From contig NZ_CP069526.1 of assembly GCF_016889705.1 (NCBI RefSeq), positions 8,832,001 to 8,896,000 on the forward strand: 64,000 bases of DNA, written 5' to 3'. This document shows, piece after piece, positions 9,594 to 16,084 of this stretch. Position 1 is the first letter of the stretch; each line of letters begins with the position of its first letter. Under the pieces are notes generated by a model. The model saw only the letters and a list, made by a program, of their open reading frames with translations, was not told the DNA's origin and did no database searches. A program made the position numbers and the translations under genes. The stretch comes from Amycolatopsis sp. FDAARGOS 1241 (GTDB lineage: Bacteria > Actinomycetota > Actinomycetes > Mycobacteriales > Pseudonocardiaceae).

Positions 9594-10022
9594 CGCCGCT
9601 CACCCTCTCGACGCCCGCACCACACCCCCGCCGGTATGCCGAAGGACCACCTCAGCGACGGGTGGGCTCGTTGTGACGAGGTATTTGTGTTGGAAAGGCC
9701 GCATCCTCGCCATCCTCCATGGCCACCATCCCGGTGTGTAGCGCCGTGCCGCCGGGCCCGGCCGCGGCTGAGCACCGATCGGTGCGCTCTGGCATGAGGC
9801 TCGATGTGGCCGAGCAGGTGGTCAGCGGCGACACAGGGCCACTCGGCGGCGGTCAGGGCAGTGTTGAAAAAGGGTGAGAAACGACCGACGCCTTACGGCG
9901 GTGGTGGCGCGCTCCGGACAGCGAGCAGATCCGGGCCGTTGATTCCGGTCAAGCCGCAGCGGCATACCAGGGTCACGCCCCTTGCCGTGGCGCCGGCGAG
10001 CAAACGGACGACCCGCTCTTGA
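9594..10022. other. Gap with no supportable gene
   Basis: Short open frames on both strands show no recognisable domain. I see nothing else in these 429 bases. Confidence 0.45.
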
Positions 10023-10937
10023 CTACTGATCCGGCTTCGCGCGCACGACGGACACTCGATGCCGGTATCGGCCCAGTTCAAAGGCGCGGTCCGCGCGCGC
10101 CTCGACCGCCACACCGGGCTCGACAGGCCAGAAGGTGAAGTCTTCGGCCCCGGGGAGACCGGCGAGAACCCCGGAGGCTCGCTGAGGCCCGCCTTTGGCG
10201 AGGCGGAGCCGACCGGACAGCGACCCGAGCGCAGTCCGCGACAGGGGCGCCGACAGGCCGACCGCGCGTACCCGCCCGCGCCGGTCGGTCTGGCCGAGCA
10301 CCAGCGCGGTTGGCCGGGTGGGGCTGCCGGTCACGCCGAGCACGAGCGCGTCGACGTCGTCGTAGTGGCGGACCTTGACCCATCCGGCGCGGCCCCCGCG
10401 CAGCGGGTAGCGGCTGGCCAGTGGCTTCGCGACCGTCCCCTCGATGCCGACGGCCGCCTGCTCGGCGCTGATCCACGCCTGGCCCTGGGTGCGGTCGAGG
10501 GTCGAGAGCATCAGTTGCACGCCAGCGTTGCCGGCGCCGACCACGGCGGCGAGCCGCTCGCGCCGGCGCGACAGGGGCCACAGCCGCAGGTCGCGGCCGC
10601 GGGCGCCGAGCAGGTCGAACGCCACGTACACCACGGCGATGCCCTCGGCGCGGCGCCGGGCCGGGCCGTAGCCCAGCGCCGCGAACTCCAGCCGACCCTG
10701 CCGGTAGGCGCACAGCTCACCGTCGAACACCACCCGACCCAGCGCGGCCGCCGACTCGAGGACCCCGGGGAACCGGTCGGTCAGGTCGCTGCCGGTGCGC
10801 GACTGCAGCACCCCACCCGGCACGTGCGCCACGCACCGCCACCCATCCAGCTTCGGCGAGTACTCGTACCCGCCGGTGGGCAGCACCGCGGCCGGCTCGA
10901 CCACGGCGAGCCGCAGCGGCAGGTCCGGCACGGGCAT
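10023..10937 (-). CDS. ATP-dependent DNA ligase (LigC-like)
   Basis: A 304-residue protein with the nucleotidyltransferase motifs in order. Motif I is YSPKLDGWR (adenylated Lys near residue 30), motif III is VVFDGELCAY, motif IV is GIEGTVAKPL and motif V is GWVKVRHY. A short C-terminal part could be a reduced OB domain. The size fits the minimal actinobacterial LigC-type ligases linked to repair and end joining, which act alongside the essential NAD-dependent ligase. The start MPVPDLPLRL at 10937 is chosen because the family N-terminus begins there. Its ATG directly abuts the GTG of the divergent gene. No Ku or LigD polymerase gene is adjacent. Confidence 0.85.
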   Translation of the reverse strand: MPVPDLPLRLAVVEPAAVLPTGGYEYSPKLDGWRCVAHVPGGVLQSRTGSDLTDRFPGVLESAAALGRVVFDGELCAYRQGRLEFAALGYGPARRRAEGIAVVYVAFDLLGARGRDLRLWPLSRRRERLAAVVGAGNAGVQLMLSTLDRTQGQAWISAEQAAVGIEGTVAKPLASRYPLRGGRAGWVKVRHYDDVDALVLGVTGSPTRPTALVLGQTDRRGRVRAVGLSAPLSRTALGSLSGRLRLAKGGPQRASGVLAGLPGAEDFTFWPVEPGVAVEARADRAFELGRYRHRVSVVRAKPDQ

Positions 10938-11699
10938 GTGTCCATCATCAACCCGCTGACCAGCAACGCAGGCCGTAAACTCGCTCGCGTGTTCGAAGAT
11001 CGTCGCCCGCCTGGCGAGTACGGCAGCGCGGACCTCCCGGTGCGACCGGCGCTGCGGCATGAGCTGAACCCGGACGGGACACTTACCGTCCACCCGCCGC
11101 AGCACTGCCCGCGCCGGCACGCCGTGACCGACTCGGGCACGTTCTCGTGGGTCGCGGCGCTGCGCCTGCACTCGCTGCTCTGCCACCGCTGCCGCGACGA
11201 CGGCCACGCCGATCACCAGTGGGCCCTCATCGACCCCGCCTACGAACAGACCGATGCGGAGGAGGCCACGGGGGCGGGGCTGGAACTGGTCGCCGTCCCA
11301 CCGGACGAAGCCGCCGGACCCGGCCGGATCGAGCTGCACCTGGACGGCCACCCCGTCGGCGCGGCCACGCTCGCGGTATGCACCGCGGACCGCCTCGGGG
11401 TGCTCGAGCACGTCCAGGTCGACGGCCAGGTCCGGCGCCGCGGCTACGGGCGGGTCCTCGCGCTCGCCGCGTTCTCCCGCCTGGACTGGTTCACCGACGT
11501 GCCGGACTGGATGCGCGGTGACCATCGGGTGCGGGCGCTGCGCGCGGTGCAACGCGGCGTCGGGTACAGATGGACCACCACCCTGATCGAAGACACCCCG
11601 GAAGCGCGGGGGTTCGCCGAATGGCTACCGCTGCCCAAAGTGGGCGAACCGCGCTACTGCCAGCACATGCTCGACGCGGCCGCGCGGCTCACGCCGTAG
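10938..11699 (+). CDS. GNAT-fold acetyltransferase-like protein
   Basis: Up to 253 residues. The middle holds a GNAT motif A: LEHVQVDGQVRRRGYGRVLAL, with the R-R-x-G-Y-G acetyl-CoA pyrophosphate loop. Before it is a segment with two CxxC-like Cys (LLCHRCRDD) and several His. The C-terminus (PKVGEPRYCQHMLDAAARL) is unlike typical GNATs. The start is uncertain: the GTG at 10938 touches the divergent ligase start, and the GTG at 10989 is an alternative. Neither has a clear ribosome-binding site. The substrate is unknown. Confidence 0.65.
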   Translation: MSIINPLTSNAGRKLARVFEDRRPPGEYGSADLPVRPALRHELNPDGTLTVHPPQHCPRRHAVTDSGTFSWVAALRLHSLLCHRCRDDGHADHQWALIDPAYEQTDAEEATGAGLELVAVPPDEAAGPGRIELHLDGHPVGAATLAVCTADRLGVLEHVQVDGQVRRRGYGRVLALAAFSRLDWFTDVPDWMRGDHRVRALRAVQRGVGYRWTTTLIEDTPEARGFAEWLPLPKVGEPRYCQHMLDAAARLTP

Positions 11700-12345
11700 G
11701 CAGGGCCACTGCACCGAATTCGGCCGGTTCGGCAGTCCGCCTAGCGTTTCGCACAAAGGCCCAACCTCAGACGTCCCGGTGCTGGTCAGACTGACCTCGC
11801 TGTCGTATCCAATGCCTCACGTGGACGGTCCAGACGTCGTTTCGCACATCGTGGATCCCATTGACCAGGCAACGTGACGGCCTCGTAGCTTGACGCGATC
11901 GCGGAGCTTCGGCGCCCGAGACGTGTCATCTGCTCGCGTCTCGAATGAGAGCTAGCCACACCGAGCGCGGACGCTAGCCTGCTCGGCGACGCGACGGACC
12001 AAACACGTAACGGCTAAGCGGTCGCCCGAGAGGCTCAGCGGGATTTTCTCGCGACACAGTTTCGCGAGCAGGTGTTAACCACATTTTCCGACGTCAGAAG
12101 CGCAGGCGGCAGCGTTTGTCCCCAGCACGTCCACACTCCTCGACCGCAGCTCACAACACTTGTCCACAAACTATCCACAGGACGGTCAACACCCGGAATT
12201 GCGCTCGCCCGTCCGGGTGACCCACGATGACGCCGGACCGACCCGAGCCACAAGCCCCGGCAAGTCCACCCCCGTCCCGACGCGCGCCGGCCGCGCCGGG
12301 ACAACCCGCCTCAGACCACGAGGCCTTCTCGTTGTGAGGAGAGAC
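11700..12345. other. Intergenic region with a pair of DnaA-box-like sites
   Basis: No gene was recognised in these 646 bases. TTGTCCACA at 12160-12168 is a perfect high-GC DnaA box, followed by the near-match CTATCCACA at 12171-12179 in the same orientation. The base composition is more AT-rich than the flanks. I found no copy here of the 3' end of tRNA-Arg that would mark an attachment site. Confidence 0.45.
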
Positions 12346-12501
12346 TTGACCACCCCGAGCAAGAACCGAAGAAGGCGCCGCACCAGGGGTAACGGCCCTG
12401 GCCGGCGCCATTCCGTCGAACTGCGCATGCAGTACCTCAAGCTGCTGATCGTGCTCATCTCGCTGATCAGCCCGATAGTGCAGCACTACTACCTGCGCTA
12501 G
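12346..12501 (+). CDS. Small basic single-span membrane peptide
   Basis: A 51-residue ORF with a TTG start preceded by GAGGAGA at ideal spacing. The N-terminal half is extremely basic (SKNRRRRRTRGNGPGRR). It is followed by one hydrophobic helix, LKLLIVLISLISPIV, and the tail QHYYLR. This is a positive-inside, tail-anchored layout. It has no recognised family. It sits between the DnaA-box pair and a hairpin terminator at the edge of the mobile element, so it may be an element gene. Confidence 0.55.
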   Translation: MTTPSKNRRRRRTRGNGPGRRHSVELRMQYLKLLIVLISLISPIVQHYYLR

Positions 12502-12511
12502 CAGTATCGCC

Positions 12512-12552
12512 GCCGGGTGGGCATTCGAGCAACGTTCGGCAGCCCACCCGGC
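12512..12552. terminator. Hairpin terminator after the small membrane peptide
   Basis: Perfect 11-bp arms, GCCGGGTGGGC at 12512-12522 and its reverse complement at 12542-12552, enclose a 19-nt loop. The hairpin starts 10 bp after the stop codon. There is no T-run, as is common in actinomycetes. Confidence 0.6.
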
Positions 12553-12838
12553 GAGCATGCTCGATCGTTGCGAGACCAGATCGGCGAACGCGTCGCGATC
12601 ACTGGTGAGGCAGCAGTTCGGGTGTCCAGCGGAGTATTCGGTCGGCCGCCGATCGAGTACTCCCTACCGTCCCGGGACTGGTCCGTCGAGGTTGAGGTAG
12701 AAGCCTCGGTCGGGAGGTTTACTAGTCGCCTTCGGCCCCGGCTACACCGGCTACGAACGGATTACTGACGGAAGGGCAATAGGTGAACCTTCACGCATGG
12801 ATACCGGTGGAACCTCGCCGCCAACCCCGAGGTCTACA

Positions 12839-13912
12839 ATGATTGATCATTTCGTCGAGGGGACCGATTCGGTGGGGAAGTACGGTTACAGGTTCTACAC
12901 CTTCAGCGTGCATCGCGCGCGAGCAAAAGAGGCGCCGCTGCCGCTTGGCGAGCTACTAGGTGAGAGCACAGTTGCACAAGGGACGGACGCATTCCGCCGT
13001 GACGGAGTTGTCGCACTTTACGGCGTCCTCAACGGCCTGAAGGACAAGCGGGTAGACGAGAAGAACAAGCACGTCACCGTGACGTCGGTCGAACCCGTCG
13101 GTCGATCGATCAGGTTCAAAGTCGATCTTGGTACCAGCGGTACAAACTCGACGTTCACGGACCCTGCAGCTATGAACGGGAGCCCGGTGTTCATGCGCGC
13201 CGAGCGCCACATCGAAAGCAACGAACGGCGGGCGCTGATCGTTGCTGGCTCCAAGTCGACGGTCGGGCTTCTCGCCCTGGAGTCGCAGTCTGGCGCAACA
13301 GGTACTTCCCAACTCATTCCGTTGCTGAAACGCAGTTTCCGAGCTCACACACAACTCGTGATCGACTTCGACGCAGTCGTTCACGAAGAAGCCCTCCGCG
13401 CTTTCCTCGACCAAGCGCACATCGGTGCCGTCACGCTCCGCCGAAGCGGACTCCCGTCTGACATTGCAGATCAGCTTGAGGTTCCGGCGAAAGACGCCCC
13501 CTTCGGGCGGCTGGAGATGAAGATCAGCAAGGGCAGGATCCCCGAGCTCACGAGGACCCTGACGGAGAAGTTTCGGACAAATAGCCAGGCTCGGCAGCGA
13601 CTGCTGTCCGTAGGCGACCTGGCTTTCGACGAGTTGAACGTCAAGATGGAGGTCGGCGGCCGGAGCACCACGCTCTCGATCGCCGCCGAGCGCATGCCGT
13701 CGTTTGTCTACGAACTACGCGGCCGGGACCGCGTCGACGACGAAGACTTCTACGCGCAGGTCAACGGCATGGTCCACGAGGTAGCGGGCGCGTTTGGCGC
13801 TCTTGTCGGTGCCGACTGGCAGACTGGTGACTGGTCTGAGGAAAGCCGGAAAACAGCCCTTGAGCTGCCGACGCAGGAGGCACCGGATGGTCCGGAGGTG
13901 GACGAGAGCTAG
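12839..13912 (+). CDS. Soluble protein of a two-gene cargo module, unknown function
   Basis: A 357-residue protein starting MIDHFVEGTDSVGKYG, with GAGG just upstream (an ATG at 12797 is an alternative start). No membrane segment or known motif was recognised. Segments such as YRFYTFSVHRARAKE, QLVIDFDAVVHEEALRAFL and STTLSIAAERMPSFVYEL read as an alpha/beta protein. The C-terminal tail is acidic. Codon bias is weaker than in core genes, which fits transferred cargo. Its 3' end overlaps the start of a 4-TM protein gene by 26 bp, so the two are probably translationally coupled. Two-gene pairs of this shape are common among accessory defence or toxin systems, but nothing here proves that role. 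Confidence 0.75.
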   Translation: MIDHFVEGTDSVGKYGYRFYTFSVHRARAKEAPLPLGELLGESTVAQGTDAFRRDGVVALYGVLNGLKDKRVDEKNKHVTVTSVEPVGRSIRFKVDLGTSGTNSTFTDPAAMNGSPVFMRAERHIESNERRALIVAGSKSTVGLLALESQSGATGTSQLIPLLKRSFRAHTQLVIDFDAVVHEEALRAFLDQAHIGAVTLRRSGLPSDIADQLEVPAKDAPFGRLEMKISKGRIPELTRTLTEKFRTNSQARQRLLSVGDLAFDELNVKMEVGGRSTTLSIAAERMPSFVYELRGRDRVDDEDFYAQVNGMVHEVAGAFGALVGADWQTGDWSEESRKTALELPTQEAPDGPEVDES

Positions 13913-14435
13913 CAGCAAGTTCTCGAGCCTGAGCCTGCTCGTCGATCACTACGAGACGCTGCGGGACCATGAGACTGGGCGGGCCCGCCTACGCGACTAC
14001 GCCGTGTTCGTTGGCATACCCGCGGCCCTGGGCGGGCTGGTCTGGCTCCGGGGCGCTCATGCCGCGCACGTACCGGAAGTCCTGGCCGCAGTGGCGATCT
14101 TGACCGGCCTGATCTTCAACGTGTTCGTGCTGCTCTTCGACCTGACGATGCGCGCCACGGACCGTACGGACCCCGCGTATCTCGACACCGTGACCAGGTT
14201 GGTCGACGAGCTCAGGGCGAACATCTCATACGCGGTCCTGCTCGGTCTGGTGCTCACGTCTCTGCTCGGCGGCCTCGCGCTCTTCACTGACACCAGCCAA
14301 GCGCTGACGACGCCCGTCAGCGCGCTCGTCGTGGCCCTGGCCTCCCAGATGCTTCTTACGGTTTCCATGATCCTCAAGCGGATCCGAGCGCTCTACCGTG
14401 CCTTCAAAAGGGTTGGGCCTGAACGGATCCCGTGA
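13887..14435 (+). CDS. Four-span membrane protein, partner of the preceding gene
   Basis: A 182-residue protein starting at the ATG at 13887 behind GGAGG, inside the end of the upstream gene. After a polar helix (SLSLLVDHYETLRDHETGRARLRD) come two TM pairs: YAVFVGIPAALGGLVWL with VLAAVAILTGLIFNVFVLLF, and ISYAVLLGLVLTSLLGGLAL with VSALVVALASQMLLTVSMIL. A polar linker (TMRATDRTDPAYLDTVTRLVDEL) separates the pairs. No family was recognised. The coupling suggests a membrane effector or anchor for the soluble partner. Confidence 0.75.
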   Translation: MVRRWTRASSKFSSLSLLVDHYETLRDHETGRARLRDYAVFVGIPAALGGLVWLRGAHAAHVPEVLAAVAILTGLIFNVFVLLFDLTMRATDRTDPAYLDTVTRLVDELRANISYAVLLGLVLTSLLGGLALFTDTSQALTTPVSALVVALASQMLLTVSMILKRIRALYRAFKRVGPERIP

Positions 14436-14491
14436 CACATCGTGCAGTACGGCCGTACTCCCCTCACGAGTGAACTAGACGGCACACGAAA

Positions 14492-14528
14492 GCCGGGCTG
14501 CGGCAACCCAAAGGTCCTGCAGCCCGGC
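14492..14528. terminator. Bidirectional hairpin terminator
   Basis: Perfect 10-bp arms (GCCGGGCTGC at 14492-14501 and its complement at 14519-14528) lie between the cargo pair and the convergent methyltransferase remnant. A 14-bp perfect palindrome, AGTACGGCCGTACT (14446-14459), lies just before it. Confidence 0.6.
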
Positions 14529-14540
14529 CGGAACAGCGCT

Positions 14541-14830
14541 TCAGTGTGTCGAATTGACGTCCTCGGCGCTGATCGTTTCGACGAGGGCGGAGATGAGGAT
14601 TTCGGCGGCGGGTGGGGTGACGGCGTTGCCGTAGCCGCGGACGCGGTCGCGGTTGGAGCCTTTGACCTTGTAGTCTTTGGCGAAGCCCATGCTGGCGGCG
14701 ATTTCGTGCGGGGCGAGCATCCGGAAGGTGCACTGCTCGACCGCGGCGCGGCCGGTGGGCCAGCCGACGAGTGATTGGTGTCCGGCGGTGGTGATAGTGC
14801 GGACGGCCACGCCGGAGACTCGGCGGCTGG
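14541..14830 (-). pseudogene. C-terminal remnant of a DNA cytosine-5 methyltransferase
   Basis: The minus strand encodes VRTITTAGHQSLVGW, then CTFRMLAPHEIAASMGF, and finally GYGNAVTPPAAEILISALVE and a stop. These are the target-recognition edge and motifs IX and X of C5-methyltransferases. Motif I (FxGxG), the PC catalytic motif IV and ENV motif VI are missing. The frame upstream of 14830 belongs to an unrelated small gene, so a deletion appears to have fused the two. It cannot methylate DNA. Confidence 0.75.
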
Positions 14831-15063
14831 CTGGCTGATCAGTGCCGTGAGGGCATCGGCCAGCTCGGCCCGGTCGGCGTGCAGGATCGCCAGGAACGCG
14901 GCGTTCGCTTCGTCGTCGCCGAGGTTGGGCTCTTCGTGCTGGAGTTCTTCGTGAAGCTCTTCGCGGGTTTCCAGGACGGCTTCGGCGTAGGTGAAGTGCG
15001 GGTTGGTGTACCTGTCGCGGTACCAAGTCGGTGGCGTGCGTGATCGCGGTGGTGAGGTCCATG
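14831..15063 (-). pseudogene. Frameshifted small element gene fused to the methyltransferase remnant
   Basis: The minus strand starts MDLTTAITHATDLV. It needs a one-base skip at about 15020 (GGTACCGCG) to continue as RDRYTNPHFTYAEAVLET, REELHEEL and then AFLAILHADRAELADAL. This acidic helical protein is plausible in the shifted frame, whereas the unshifted frame turns into Arg/Pro-rich nonsense. It lies 20 bp after the stop of the upstream 70-residue gene, so it was probably part of a small operon. The one-base change could be a sequencing error, but the neighbouring deletion scar favours real decay. Confidence 0.55.
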
Positions 15064-15082
15064 ACGTTGGCTCCGTGGCTGG

Positions 15083-15295
15083 TCACTGGTGGTTGTGCTC
15101 GTAGGCGAACAGCTGTTCCTGGCCTTCGACCGGGCCCCAGCCGGCGAGCTTGGTCTCGGCACCGGCAGCGCTGGCCGGGCGCTTCCCGCGATCGCGTGCG
15201 GCTTTGGTCTGGGCCTTGGCATGGCGCCACTGCTCGGCGGTCATGCCGTGTCGCTTGGCCATTTCCTCGTCGGTGGGCTTGTTCTTGCGCACCAT
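15083..15295 (-). CDS. Small basic hypothetical protein of the element
   Basis: A 70-residue protein, MVRKNKPTDEEMAKRHGM then TAEQWRHAKAQTKAARDRG. It is mainly a basic amphipathic helix with a DEEMAKRHGMT turn that could be a small DNA-binding motif, followed by a flexible tail. The ATG is preceded by GGGAGATC at a suitable distance. It is followed by the frameshifted gene. No family is known to me. Confidence 0.6.
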   Translation of the reverse strand: MVRKNKPTDEEMAKRHGMTAEQWRHAKAQTKAARDRGKRPASAAGAETKLAGWGPVEGQEQLFAYEHNHQ

Positions 15296-15419
15296 GGGTG
15301 ATCTCCCGTTCGTGGACTGGATTCCCGCGTGAGTGGGTGGTTTTCTTCGCTGCCCGACAGGGCGGGCGTCGGCTTCGGCCGTCGCCCTTATCGGCGCCCC
15401 GCGCGGCCCCAGAGGCTCG

Positions 15420-15496
15420 CGATCAAGGGATCAGGCCGAAAAGTTTTGAAGCCACGCGCTTTTTGTGGGTTCAAAAGTTTTCGGGCCCCTTGATCG
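15420..15496. repeat. Long near-perfect inverted repeat (nested hairpin)
   Basis: Three nested arms are collinear. The outer arm is CGATCAAGGG (15420-15429) with its complement at 15487-15496. The middle arm is CCGAAAAGTTTTGAA (15436-15450) against 15470-15484, with one central mismatch. The inner arm is CCAC/GTGG around a T-rich loop. This 77-bp structure lies in a gene-free stretch. The AAAAGTTTT cores are themselves nearly palindromic. It could be an oriT, a replication or partition site, or a strong terminator. Position and symmetry favour a cis-acting element site. Confidence 0.75.
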
Positions 15497-15666
15497 TGAG
15501 TGGGGGCCGTGCTAAGCCGGGCTGCGAAGCTCGAAGACACAGGCCGCGCTTGCGCGGCACCTTGTTCCGCCCGCAGAGGGCGGTCTCAGTGGAAGCGACC
15601 GGACATCGCCGTGCCGGCCCCATTCGGGCTGGTGTTTTTGTCGGTGCCCCGTGTCACGCTGGGGGT

Positions 15667-16080
15667 ATGGAGCTGACTGGACGCGATTTCGACAAGATCC
15701 CGCCGCGCAATCTGCATGTGCCGGTGGTCGACTTCGCGCGTCTGTGGCTCGCGGCCGAGCAGCGCTACGACGCCGAACGCAGCTGGGCCGCGCTCGGCGT
15801 CGTCGACGTGTGCCGCTGGCTGGCCTGCGCCACCGTCCGGCTGGAGACCGGCCGCACGTTCCTTGCGTACGCGCCAGTGACCGAGCGCACCGGATTGGCG
15901 CACGAGGAGACGATCCAGGCCGAGTGCGTCGCGGCGGAAGTATTGCTGTTCCGCCGCCCGGTGCCGGCGTGGCTGGCCGAGCGCCCGGGTTGGCTCGAGT
16001 CGATCGTGCTCGCCCTGGGGTGGGCGTGGCAGCGCAGCGGCACAGCGCCGATGGAAGTCCCGGCCCATATCCCAGGCTGA
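15667..16080 (+). CDS. Conserved-looking hypothetical protein beside the relaxase
   Basis: A 137-residue protein starting MELTGRDFDKIPPRNLHV at 15667 behind GGGGG. The rest is helical: VVDFARLWLAAEQRYDAE, WAALGVVDVCRWLACATV and PAWLAERPGWLESIVLALGWAW, rich in Trp. It has no signal peptide. It is convergent with the relaxase, with 4 bp between the stop codons. Its place in the mobility region suggests an accessory element function, but no domain is recognised. Confidence 0.65.
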   Translation: MELTGRDFDKIPPRNLHVPVVDFARLWLAAEQRYDAERSWAALGVVDVCRWLACATVRLETGRTFLAYAPVTERTGLAHEETIQAECVAAEVLLFRRPVPAWLAERPGWLESIVLALGWAWQRSGTAPMEVPAHIPG

Positions 16081-16084
16081 GCGT

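Noticed and set aside
12839..14435. Naming the two-gene cargo pair Kiwa (membrane KwaA plus KwaB)
   Set aside because: The size classes are similar but the gene order is reversed, and I see no DUF4868-like sequence signature. The similarity is architectural only.
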